Positions 11,680-23,026 of a stretch of DNA of 64,000 nucleotides are shown one piece after another. A program made the position numbers and the translations under genes. The DNA comes from Oopsacas minuta (Eukaryota > Porifera > Hexactinellida > Lyssacinosida > Leucopsacidae): positions 1,239,011-1,303,010 of the forward strand of contig JAKMXF010000310.1 in assembly GCA_024704765.1 (NCBI GenBank), read 5' to 3'. A model generated the notes under the pieces. That model did not search any database and was not told where the DNA came from. It saw only the letters and a list, made by a program, of their open reading frames with translations. Numbering within the stretch: the stretch's first letter is position 1; each line of letters opens with the position of its first letter.

Positions 11680-14537
11680 CCAGTGGCGGCGCAAGAGCAT
11701 CTAAAGAGGGGTGCAATGGGGGTTCTGATAATTTCAAGGGGGGGAAATCATAATTCAGTTAGCATAGAATGTATCAATGATTTTCAGTGTTACTCAAATC
11801 TAGCATTCTAAAGCATCGACATAAATTAATAACAATAGGAAACCTGAAAGCTAATCAAAAGGGCTAAATTATAATTATATTGTTTATTAACACTCTATCT
11901 TACTATTGGGCTGTTGTGTGAAATTTCAGGCCTTAATTAACCTAGAAGCCTCGTAATACCTGTGATTAGATAATTGTTACGTCTAGTGTGAGGATTCAAG
12001 ATTTTATTAATATAAACGTTGTGAGTACGTATTTTGTCTACTTATTCCAAATTTCAATATATCCTAAAGACAACTTTCGCTTGGTGAAGTATTTCCTCCT
12101 GCTAAAACGAGAAGTGTACTAGAAGTCGGTGAACGAAGCCCTGTAATGACATTTCAGTCTTACTCAGACGGCACAACAGGGGATGTATGGTCAAACTAGC
12201 AATTTCGAAGAGCAGGTTGAGCCCCCCTTGTTATTGTTTCAGCCTGAATTAAACATTCTGACTCTGTAACTGTAAGACCTTTCGATGTTTGAAAAACACT
12301 ATCTGTTAATCAGTACAAGCCAAAGCTTTCGGTTTTTTCTACTCGTAATGGAGAACGATTTCAAAGTGACTGGTATCTAAAGTTCCCATGGATTGAGTAC
12401 AGCCAAGAGAGAGATTCCGTATTTGTTTTGCGTGCTCACACTTCCCTAAACATGACAGTCATGATGACTTCAGTTCTATCGGCTTTCACGATTGGAATCA
12501 CGGTGTCCAGAAGCTTCAGAAACATGCAGATAGATTTTCTCATAAAACGTAAGTGATGGCCAAAGTTCAACAGGAGTCAATGACAGGTAGCGTTACAGCT
12601 CAGTCACAGGCCATTTCGCTTAAACAGCTCGAGTAGAATAGGCACATTGTGTGAACTGTTGCTGATGTAGTGGAGCTATATGCTCGACAGGGCCTAGCCC
12701 TCAGTGGACATCCTGAGTCAGACAGTGAAAGGATTCGTGGTAACTTTCTCGAGATTCTGACGCTCATTTCCAAGAAGGACAGAATTGTTCGTACTGAGTT
12801 AGAAGGGCCCAAGTATGCTCGATATACAACAATAACATCCAAAACGAAATTATTGAAACGTTCGCGTCGCTAATAAGGGAAGATATTTTGAAAGATGCCC
12901 AATTATCCAAATGGTTTTCCATTCGTGTAGATGAGCCCGGGATGTAGCGAAAATTGAACAGTTAAACTTATGTCTTCGCTACTTAAACGATGGTTCGCCA
13001 AAGGAAGAATTTATTGGCTTATGGGAGACAGACGGGCCGAGTGCTGGGAAGCTATGCGACCAGATTATCAAAATTCTTCACAAATTTGGTGTTGATATTC
13101 AGAACACAGCCGGTCAAGGATGTGATGGTGCAAGTGTGATGTCTGGAAGATGTCGAGGTGTCCAGTCTCTGTTTCGGCAGGCCATACCACATGCGATCTA
13201 CGTCTACTGTTATTGCCATCGCCTCAAACTAGTTATTGCAGAATGTTGTTCTGGTGTGCGGGCTGCAGCTCGATTCTTTGCCTGTCTTCAAGATTTATAC
13301 GTGTTTATTTCCTCTTCGGTTCCACATCAAAATTTCCGGAACTACAAAACGAAATGCATCCCGGTTTTCCAAGCAGAGAGTTAAAGAGACAATCTGAAAC
13401 GAGATGGATCTGTCAGTGGCATGAAATCAATACTGTTTTAAAAACCATGGGACCTCATTGTTACACTGGAACACTTCGAGGAGAAGCACTCCTCAACTGA
13501 GAGGCACACAACAGCCGATTCTCTTTTGAAGAGTCTATATATAGAATTCGCCGTATGTCTAATATTATTTGAAGATATTTTCAGCAGAGCTAAGGCTACT
13601 GCAGTTTTTCTTCAGAGTCCCGACAAGGATTTATCACAAGCTGTAGAGTTGGTCCAAGCCTTACAGTCTGATATAAAGGAAAAGCTCGTAATCAAAAGTA
13701 TTTGGGAATTTCTCTGGGAGAAGATTCAAACCCTGCTGGCGGAACAGATTTCCCGGAACCTCTGGAGAGACGACGTCGCCGTGTGAGACACGATACCTCG
13801 CCAGTTGTTGCCAAAACCAAGAACGAATTCCGCCAACACGTTTTTATACCATGTTTGAAAATCTTCTTGAAGGATTTAGAAAGAAGATTTTCAAACGACG
13901 CCATGGAAGTCATGCAGGGGATCAATTCGCTTAACCCCAAACATCAAAATAAATTCACATTCTTATCTGTTGAGAGCCTCAGAAAATTCTCCAGGCACTA
14001 TGCTGTTTATGTAGAGGGGCTGATTCATGAGTGTGCCATACTGCAGAAGATGCTTGACAATCGCGAAAAGAAAGCGGAAAAGTACCGGAAAGTCTCTGGG
14101 AGCTGCATCAGATTCTATCAGTTAATGCCTAACTACTTTATATCTTATACGAACTTAGTCTGATATCATTGCTACTTCCGATCACTACAGCTGCGTGTGA
14201 AAGGAGTTTTAGCGGCCTCCGTCGAGTAAAAACGTGGTTAAGAAATTCAATGTTAGAGCAGGGGCTCTTAGGGCTGGGATTAATGGCTCTCACAGAACGA
14301 AATGTGGATTAAGATGTTTTTATGGAAAAGTTTTCGCAAACATGTCGAAGGATTCAATTAAAATATCCAATGTTGATGTAATACTTGCTATTTATAATTA
14401 ATAATAATTATAAATAATTCATACTTTAGACCCCTATGTATTCCAGTTTATTAGATATGCTATTACACCTAAATAGAATAAAAGGCATAGATATCCCTTG
14501 AACTTTTGTCAGCACCCCCTTGGCGCCGCCATCGTAG
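11680..14537 (+). mobile_element. hAT transposon relic (ZMYM1-like type)
   Basis: The ends read CCAGTGGCGGCGC at the left and, inverted, CTACGATGGCGGCGCC at the right. ACTATAAT and ACTATAAC (11672-11679 and 14538-14545) form a likely 8-bp target duplication with one mismatch. The interior is a degraded plus-strand hAT transposase. Confidence 0.75.
12320..14312 (+). pseudogene. hAT transposase, ZMYM1-like, degraded
   Basis: It starts with a TTF-type zinc-finger-like stretch near 12320 (RNGERFQSDWYLKFPW). The catalytic-domain part near 13050-13300 reads GQGCDGASVMSGRCRGVQSL followed by CHRLKLVIAECC, the conserved hAT pattern in which the Asp of CDGAS is catalytic. The C-terminal dimerisation region at about 14160-14312 reads TTAACERSFSGLRRVKTWLR and ends at TAA. 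Frame changes and stops occur throughout, notably between 12550 and 12950. Confidence 0.82.
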
Positions 14538-15028
14538 ACTATAACCTATTATGGTCGAATGTTATATTCGTAACGAAAAATAATATTAAATCTTACTACT
14601 TCGTTTTTACTAAATCCCGGAACAGCACCCTTTTGACCTCATAAAATCACACATTTTCCCTGCAGTATTCTGTTATTATTTCCAGAGTGCTTCCTTTTTA
14701 TCAGGATTCAAATGTCCTAATTTCCCCCTCTCTGCCAAATTGCATGTTATATATTACAATTATAATAAAATTTGTATAACCATAGCATTCTAGTGCACTA
14801 AGGCACTGGGTTGCCTGGAATTTGGGTTACCATGGACATGATAATGTCGCACTGAATACTCGAATTTGATTTGCTAGATTTTAGGCGCCAAATTTTGCAC
14901 AAGGATACTGTAGAGTATAAATACATTACACTTTGTACATATTTATTTAACGTTTATTAACATTTTCTCTTATTCAATCAATTATACATTTCTTATTACT
15001 TGAATAATCATTTATTACTGTAACGAAG

Positions 15029-16890
15029 ATGTCTGGTGTGATGCAAGGATGTAATTCTAATTACAAAAGGCAGGAGCTTCGTACCCAAAATTAGTTCATT
15101 TCCCAAGGATAAAGATACGCGTGAGAGTTGATTTAGGACTATCCCCTGACCGAGAAAGGATTATGAGGGAAATGCTAAACTACCCGATTTTTAATTAATA
15201 AATAAAATTTCAATTTCAATTTCAATATATATTTCCACTTATACAGACACTAGATTGAATCAAATTGGTAGAATTTTACCACCACACATATCAAAATTTC
15301 GAAATAGAAAACTGATCAAAATTAATCACAATTTGACTGGATTCATTACATCATTTGATTGATTCATATTTTGAACTTATTTCTTTCTAAATACAAGCTA
15401 AATTATTATCATATTTAGTTACTGAATTAATCGTTTAGGTGTGCATCAACAATGTCAGAGAAGAGGATATTGTGAAGAATATCAACTATTTTGATGAAGT
15501 GGAATGGAAAGTGAAGCCCTGAGAGAAGATGGCCCTTTTGGAGAGAGCGGTCCCAACCGTATTTTCCAACTGCCCAAGTTACATGACAGACAGAGCAGAG
15601 AGGCCTAATAGACTAGAACAAAAGCAAGAAGAGATGCTATATAACGCACCTAAGATAAGCAGAGTTGATCAGAGAAATACAATTGTTGAATTCGTAACTT
15701 CTAACTTTCAAGACTTGTTAAAGAAAAAGATTTACTTGATTAAAAATTGCTGGACTATCACTGAGACCAAATATAAATGATGACTTTTGTAAAAACAGTT
15801 GCATCATACATTAAAAAAGAAACAAAAGTTCATAAAGGTGGTAAAATTATCTGATCTATAGATAACACTGAGATCCTCCGACTACCGTATTGTCTATCAT
15901 GGTTTCGAGCTTGGGAAAAATTCTCGGCCATTGTTATTTGATACCACTTGACACTTCGTCAGCACAACTACTTTTTCCTATTAGCAAACATATCATTCCC
16001 ATATTGGGGCTTATAGCTTATTAGTTGAAGCTTTGTGTACTGGTAATTATCCTTTAAATGTTAGCTTATTTAAATTACTTTCGAGTGTTCAATAACATTG
16101 CAAACTTTAGTCACACGTCCTTGTACCCATACCAGAACTCATTATTTTGTTTGATATTGTTCACATTATAAATGCATCAGTCATAATTGGTAGAATTTGG
16201 TGGATTATAAAAGGTCATTGCATTTTTTTGTTTCCCGATTGTGTTGAGGGTTGTGGAAAATATATCCATAAATATTCTAAAATTGTTTTCTATATAATTA
16301 TCATCTGGAGGGTCCAATTTCATTGAAAAATTATATATATTACTATACGTTTGTCGGAAAATTTAGTGATCAAGACTCGAATTCGACCAATTATAATATT
16401 TCTTGGAAACATAACAATATATTCCCGATATTCAGATAAGTCCAACTCAATTTGAATGCCATGCTTATGTTACTTGTTTTCCTTGTTTTCGCACATGAAA
16501 AAACAAACAAATAAATACACCAATTGTTACATTTTCTTATCTACTAGTAAACAAGTGTAACTTTTAAATATGTTGGTTTTCAATATATACTTGTCGATGT
16601 ATTAGATAGAGGTTCACTTATTTTTCCATCACTTACTGTGATTGATTGTGTGAATATCATTCACGAGACTTTTATGAAGATTGACACCGCAGAAATTCTA
16701 TATAAAAACTATTATGCTGGGCAGTGTCGTATATTATTAGTGCGAATAAGTATGTCAATAATAAAAAAGAAACATATTTGAAAATGGAGAGAATTATGTG
16801 ACTGTACAGTATGGCGATGGTATATTTACATAAATTAGCAATGACTGTTTCAAATTGTATTCTATCAAGGAGAGTTTAGAAATTTAATGC
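15029..16890 (+). pseudogene. P-type transposase relic (THAP domain)
   Basis: The THAP start MSGVMQGCNSNYKRQ at 15029 is followed by a broken finger. An AG acceptor near 15439 precedes VCINNVREEDIVKN, the same junction as in element 1. The linker ERAVPTVFSNCPSYMTD is at 15541. Later fragments match the first copy: TGNYPLNVSLFKLLSS near 16040, IILFDIVHII near 16140, VLDRGSLIFPSLTVID near 16595. Stops and frame changes are frequent, and much of the middle is lost. Confidence 0.8.
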
Positions 16891-17384
16891 ATTAGTCGCG
16901 AAGTCTGTCAATACAAAGCGAAAAGTTTTAGTAACCAATTCGTACTTATCTCTGATATAGCTGACCCCAAGATACTAAATAGACCCTCAAAATTCTATGT
17001 TGGGCGTGATTACATGTATTATATCCTCCTTTGTACTTTCCTTCACTAAAGGTACTACATAGCATGGGCGCCGGAAGCACTTATCCATTTGTCCGGCTAA
17101 AACTGCTCGGAATTTTAGTACTCACGTAAAAGTAAACTATAGTCGCCACAGTAAAATCCAAACAATTTTCAGCAGTCAATAATTGCTGTTACTGGCCTTA
17201 ATGGTCTGTGAGGGTTTCGTCCACCCAGCGTATGCAGACTACAAACTGTTCCTTGTTGGCAATGTCAGCTGACTCATCGGCCATTATCGTGAAAATGCAT
17301 CCGGATTATGTTAGCAGTAATCTGTCGGGGAATGTTTCGAGCCATGATTTGCTAACACTCATCCTGGATTTCACTTGAAATGCA

Positions 17385-18684
17385 CAGGGTGACACATAAA
17401 TACTGTCACAAATATAAGGGCTGAAAACAAAAACTATTGGAGCAATCGTTCTAATTTTCTAAATTATGTTTAGATATACTATAGGATTGAAAATTAAGAA
17501 AGTATTACTCAAATATATCACCTTTGCCTTAATGCAGCTCTTCAGACGGATGATGAAGGAGTCTACACTGGCACACACATGCTCATCCGGAATCTTTGAC
17601 CACTCTCTTAATAATGTACTCTTAAGAACCTCAAATGAACGATGAGGTGTAGCGTTAACCCTCTCCTCCAATATGGACCATATAGAGAAGTCGAGGGGAA
17701 TAAAGTCGAGGGGAATAAGGTCTGGCGAACAAGGTGGCTACCCTTCGGAAGAAATGGCCCTGGAAAATTGGTCTTGCACCACTTTTGAGTGGCTTTAGCC
17801 TTGTAAGCTGGGGCAGAATCTTGCTGGAATGCCCATAGGTCGTTTCCAAAATGTGTGTGCCCAAGGCTTCAAAACATTCTCAAGAATTAATTCCCGATAA
17901 ACTGATTGGTGATTTTCACACCTTGGGGGATAAATATCAAAGGCGTCCGACCAGTTGCAGTAACCCCGGCCCATACCATCACTGAAGCTGGTTTCAGCGT
18001 TCTAGAGACCCGGAACGTAGATTCAGGCAAAGTACTCTTATCGGTGGCTAAAATCCTATGATTTTGCTTGTTTAGGACCTGCTGAACAGTAAATAATTTC
18101 TCATCAGAGAAAAGGATCTGCTTGTGTCGACCATTGGTGAAACGTGAAAGCATGGCCTTCCATCTTTCCAACCTCATACTTTTATTTTTGGCTGTGAGTT
18201 GTCTTTTTTTCATTGTACACTTTCATGAACAAATCATTACAAACAAGTCTCCGCATCGATTCCCTGTTTATATTTGTTTCAATGGCCTTTTCTCGGATAC
18301 TTCGGGCGGGATTTCGTTTAATCCGTTGTAGCACCCTCTTAGTCAAAGAAATTGTCCGTGCAGTACGTGGTCAGTCTAACACGTCCCCTATATCAGCAAA
18401 TCGTGACAAAGTTCGCGAAATAAACATCCTATTGTAACTGAGCAAAGAGGCAATTTCACTTCTGCATTTTCCGGCCTTGAATAACTCAATAACAGCTGAA
18501 CGACAAGTATCCATTACAAAATGTTGAAATTATAAAACTTCTAAGTGAGATATAGTTGGTGTGATTTATTGAGATAAAATAGATATGTAGTATAATATAT
18601 TGGATAAGTTTCAACGCTATTGAATTATATTCATCTACAATATGTTAGTTTTAAAAGTTGTAACAGTATTTATGTGTCACCCTG
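17385..18684 (-). mobile_element. Tc1-like relic nested in the hAT relic
   Basis: Inverted ends read CAGGGTGACACATAAATACT (17385) and the same at the right (to 18684). The flanking TA has decayed. Minus-strand transposase pieces: MDTCRSAVIELFKAGKCRSE at about 18513, SDEKLFTVQQVLNKQN (first Asp) near 18090, MVWAGVTATGRTPLIFIPQG near 17950, WAFQQDSAPAYKAKATQKW (second Asp) near 17800. Later parts are frameshifted. Confidence 0.85.
17887..18513 (-). pseudogene. Tc1-like transposase relic
   Basis: The best-preserved block is 17887-18213, carrying SDEKLFTV and VMVWAGVTATGRTPLIFIPQ. The helix-turn-helix part upstream to 18513 is interrupted by stops. The final catalytic residue is not recoverable, because the sequence beyond 17800 goes out of frame. 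It is the same broad subfamily as the copies at 40383 and 53012 (SDEKLFTIEEATNPQND there). Confidence 0.75.
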
Positions 18685-19796
18685 TTTTATCCGTTTTCTT
18701 CCTCATCCAAGACAGCACAGCAGGTGAGTCGAAAGCTCGTAAGCGTAACAACTGGATAAAGTTGCTGTCAGCACTATCACCATGACCCTCAGTGACAAGC
18801 CTTGTCGGGCAAAAAACCGAAAATTCTGAAGAATTTCCTGAACATCGCTTTGTTTTCTGCCTTATACTCCGCTTAATTTTCGCCAACATCACCGGTTTGC
18901 TTTGGAACTCCAGTGTGTCAACAGCTTCTTTGTGATACCGGATAGCCAAGCGTGTGCTGAATGCGGTAGTAGCATCCTCCCAGTTGGTATACCCTTTGCT
19001 AATGAATGCAGGATCGCGCTTGGTCTAGCAAGAATTATTTTTCATGGCCTATTGTCATCCATAAGTTACATAAAGCAGCATTAGCAACACAATCGTACTG
19101 AGCCAGTCGTACTTCTCACACAACTCAGCTCGAACGAGCGTTTCTCTACCTTAGATCCAAAAATACGAACAGGAAAAGATGGATGGATTTTCGCAGGAAT
19201 CTGAAAAGGCTGTCCTTGAGACTCACCAGTATATTCAGCTGCAGAATGCATTTCAATGATCAACGCTTCGATAGTAAATACTAGTGCGACTATGAAGTAA
19301 CTTAAAAATGACTGAAGGCTGTCGGACCATAAACCTTGGTACGGTGGCTGCCGGACCGATTCCGGCGCCTATGCATAGACATGCACTTACTTCATTCAAC
19401 ATACTAGATGTACGATGTATTCTAACTACTAACTAACTTCATTACTCATTAACTATACCAAATGTGATTCTGTATTTAACCACATTACTCGATAGAATTA
19501 AAGATCCTAGATGTGTATTGCTTTTGTTGGTTTTTAATGTTGTTTTTATGGTTGAACTGCTGGTTTGTGTATAATTTTACCTTAGAATTGTCAATAATAG
19601 CTAGTATATTCTCAAAGTTCAGTCTAGACGATTAGATTGGATAATAGTGGGTTAAAATAGTCAAGAAAATATTCCGATCCTACCATTTTACAAATCAAAA
19701 TTATATATTCAATGCTAAACACAAATTCACAAAATCTACAATGAACGACATTACATTACATGCAATACCAGTGACTTAGTGTATTAAAATGCTATG

Positions 19797-19947
19797 GTAT
19801 CACCATATCTGAGAATTCTGAGCTACAAAAGCGATATAACGCATCACATTCAGTAATATAAAATAGAAATACATCATGACTAAATTATTGTTCAATGTAA
19901 TAAAATAATGAAAGTTATAAGTGATAAACTTAAATAAGAATTGTATC
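19797..19947. other. Short 3' flank of Nup107
   Basis: Only 151 bp separate the Nup107 stop from the terminal inverted repeat of P-type relic 2. No AATAAA is visible on the minus strand here, so the poly(A) signal may be a variant or lie within the old transposon. Confidence 0.4.
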
Positions 19948-22445
19948 TCACAACATAGGATAACCAAGATAATCAGATTCTTTCCTCTCTGACATCAGGA
20001 TAGTAGATTCTCTCATTAGACAAATTAGTTTAGTCAACTCCTGTGTAGTGAAGAGTTGATACAATTTATAGTCTTCACAAACCACTAGATTAGCAATTCG
20101 CAAACAATTGTGGTAATACCCACAATCTTTCAAGAGTGAATAGAGTAAGAAACACAAATTTGGGATACAATTTCTTCGTAACAGTTCTTTCTGTCTGGCT
20201 CGTTCTACATCTCCTAAGTCATATCTGTCTAACATCCAACCACCTTCGAAAAGCAAAACCTTTTCAATTTTATTTTTTGCTGTTAATTGATAGGATTCCA
20301 TAATTTCTTGCCAAGTTTCCATTTGCTTATTGAATTCTGATATTCTTTCTTCAGAAACAACATCTGAAATGAAATCATTGTTAAAAGGGCTCTGAGGTGG
20401 ATGAGGTTTCTTCTGATAATAATAAGTAAACCAGTCATCGAAGGCATCCCTTGCTTCGAAATACGCACTGAAACACAAATATTCCTTTATGACATTCTCA
20501 AAATCTGCTGAGGTAGCTGTGTTTCCTTTAGAACGTTTCCACTGATCTAATAATATATGTAAGATGTTTCGAGGTAACTTCATGAAAACATTTGATGCCG
20601 CAAGATATTTGTTTCTACAGAGGAATAATCTAATCAGTGCTAGGCCTTGTGCTAACGCTTCCGAGAGTTGATCATCGTCGTATAATAGCCAATCAATTAT
20701 TTGTATTTTCTTCAGATCAAACTCTGACAAAGAATCAGAGTTAGATACATCTTGAATATTGCATATTATATTCTCACCTTTAATTGCCTCAACCGTTCGT
20801 CGTATAATCGAGTTGATATTGAGCCCAGCATCTTTAGCTACATCTAGACATCTTTTCTGGGATTCAGCGTTTGGTAATAATTGTAGAAGATTTGAATAAC
20901 AGGTAACCTGCTGTGATATGTCAGCCAGACACGCAGTGTAAGTACCAATCATTTCGAAATAATTGAGACGGGTCAACTCTCTAATATATGCACATATAAT
21001 TGTATCACATTTCTCGTCATTCACTGGCAATTCAATATGCCGGCAATAAATAACAAAATGCGTAGTAAAACGCAGAAGATGTGTTCCCGGATTGGAATCA
21101 TTCTCTTCACCATTTTCAAACCAACTGCATATTGTATCAATTAGCTCTTCCAATTGACTAGTTATTAGATGGAACTGAATCAGGCCAAAAGTAGAATTAG
21201 CATACGTACGTATGTTTTCGTGCTTAACAGCTTGTATATCAGCGAAAATGATTTCTGGTTGTAGATTTTGTTGCCAATAAATAGAGGGCAATTCCTTAGG
21301 AGCGTTGCCTCGTCTGTTGTGTGGTGTATGACGAATTTCACTCTCATAGTATACGTCCAACATAACTTTATAACTAGCCCAGAGCCAGTCATCCCAGGTC
21401 TTGCAAGCAGGTAATATTGCTTGTAAATTTCCGCTTAGAGTCCCATAAGTAGCGCGTTCGTAAACATTAAACTGGGTCTCTTCGGACATTTTCCAAACAA
21501 TAAACTTCCAAATATCACGCTTGAGATTGCCCTCTATAGGTGCAGGGTTTGTGACATCTTCTGGCTCAACATCATAGTTGGGATCATGGTAGAACCTCCC
21601 ACCCTCAAAAATACTTGCTTTCAATGGTTGGCCGACTTTCTCTAGTATTTCCTGAGCTTCCTCAATCCTACCACCCCGCAGTTGATACCATATACATTGT
21701 GATAACATTAATTCATCTTTTTGATCGAGATCAGAAAGCTGCTTCTTCTGTCTAAGGGGGGCGTCCGGATCCATTTCAGAAACAAGGTGTAATTTTAAGG
21801 GAGTTTTCTTATTTCGAAATTCTTTTAACTCTAGCAAAGTATTCTCGGAGCATATATTCTTCGCTAAACATTTGGCTTTCAATGGATTAATATCCAATTC
21901 GCATTTAGCTAGATTCTCGAGCCATTGCACAACTGCGTTGTAACGACGGACATTGGGATCGTATTGGAGGAGATGTTCAACAACTCGCTTCTCGCTAACA
22001 AAGTGTATCTCTTTTCTTTCCTCAGTTTCCATTTTCTTAGCATTATATCCATCTAAAGTTAATTCAGAATGGAGAAATTGGATCAATTTCCATGTATGAT
22101 ACTCTTGAGTTAATCTATGGTGTAGTTGCTGCAAATCACGTATTGATTTTTCCTGAAGTGAGAATGAATTCTGTTTCAAGGTTTCAAATGAATCAATTTG
22201 TTTAATGCAAATATCCTGATAGAACTTTATAGATTCTAAAATTCCATCTGATGTGAATCGCTCATAACTGGATAGAAATTGTTTCAATGAAAGGTGGAAT
22301 TGAGTAAATAAATTAATAGCATTGAGATTAAATTTATCTAAGTCATTTCCAGCTAGATATTCTGGAGTAGGTCGGGTAGTAGAGAAAGAAGGTTCCACAT
22401 CTGATAAAAGAGACTCTAATCGTAATGGTTCATAAGGTTGCCCGT
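19948..22445 (-). CDS. Nup107: Nuclear pore complex protein Nup107 (main exon)
   Basis: This is a structural subunit of the Y-shaped Nup107-160 (Nup84) scaffold of the nuclear pore. One long open exon encodes about 831 residues, nearly all alpha-helical, as expected for the Nup84/Nup107 family. Family-typical segments are EGNLKRDIWKFIVW, ERATYGTLSGNLQAILPAC and TWDDWLWASYKVMLD around residues 290-350. The C-terminal helical tail contains YQLFTTQELTKLICLM. Reading is open from the AG acceptor at 22446-22447; the first in-frame GTG-containing Asp-Val at 22398 is not a start. Length is slightly below vertebrate Nup107 (about 925 aa); the variable N-terminus makes up the difference and is unresolved. 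No lesions were seen. It is the only clear host gene in the window, with transposons on both sides. Confidence 0.93.
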
Positions 22446-22515
22446 CTAAATTGAGTACATAAAATTAGATAATAATATATATAAGATAAATTAAATGTTT
22501 TGTCAACCAACTGAC
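22446..22515 (-). other. Predicted 70-nt Nup107 intron
   Basis: On the minus strand the donor reads CCTTCCG|GTCAGT and the acceptor ACTCAATTTAG|ACGGGC. Splicing keeps an open frame (ending ELPS, then DGQPYEPLRLES) into the main exon. Predicted from splice signals only. Confidence 0.6.
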
Positions 22516-22560
22516 CGGAAGGGAGTTCAATTCGGGGAAGTTGATTACCATAAAATATAG
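22516..22560 (-). other. Candidate 45-nt upstream exon of Nup107
   Basis: A pyrimidine-rich tract ending TTCAACCCAG precedes CTATATTTTATGG on the minus strand. The 45 nt then encode about 15 residues ending LPRIELPS, with a GTCAGT donor. No in-frame ATG lies within it, so the true start would be further upstream. An ATG at 22550 in another frame would not join the main exon without a stop. Confidence 0.4.
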
Positions 22561-23026
22561 CTGGGTTGAACGAAGACAGAAATATAATTTGAATTTAACG
22601 CCAAATATTTGTACATATGGATAGTTAATCGTAACATAAATAATAAATATGCCAACTTGAAAAAAAACTGCTTAAGAAAGAATGTCTAAGATGATTCTCA
22701 AATTGGCGCGAAAAGTGAAAATATTACCAATCATATGATGACATCTGTTTGTTTAGAGATAACCATCCTACAGTCAGATTGGAATCCACACCACACTAAA
22801 ATTTTTCCAGAAAAATTTATGATTCAATAACTAGCAAATTCAGTGTTTAGTCCATGAGCGGGTGAGCCAGACCAGATCAACACTAAGCTGCCAGTCTGCA
22901 AAGTTTATAATAATATAATAAACTAGAGAAGAGTGGTAAGTCAAAAATGACAATTAGAATTTCACACCTTAGATGGTGACAAATCACATCATTTTTGCTC
23001 TAGAATCATGGACTAAATATACATAA
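22561..23026. other. Upstream region of Nup107, nothing recognised
   Basis: AT-rich, no domain. It probably holds the Nup107 promoter and first exon, but I cannot place a TATA box or start codon with confidence. It ends at the TAA flanking the CAC-ended element. Confidence 0.4.

Larger units (their letters stand above)
17063..19373 (-). mobile_element. hAT relic nested in P-type relic 2
   Basis: The ends read CATGGGCGCCGGAAG and, inverted, CATAGGCGCCGGAATC. Minus-strand coding fragments: a TTF-type zinc-finger segment IHPSFPVRIFGSKVEKRSF near 19150, SIRYHKEAVDTLEFQ-like sequence near 18930, and, beyond the Tc1 insertion, FTIMADESADIANKEQFVVC near 17240-17300, the classic DUF4371-type hAT active-site region. 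I could not find an exact 8-bp duplication. Confidence 0.7.
14781..19796 (+). mobile_element. P-type DNA transposon 2, relic with nested insertions
   Basis: Ends CATAGCATTCTAGTGCACTA (14781) and, inverted, CATAGCATTTTAATACACTA (to 19796) match the P-type element at 458. GTATAAC and GTATCAC just outside are a likely degraded target duplication. Coding fragments run plus-strand from 15029 to about 16890. A hAT relic (17063-19373) containing a Tc1 relic (17385-18684) accounts for the rest of the length. Confidence 0.82.
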
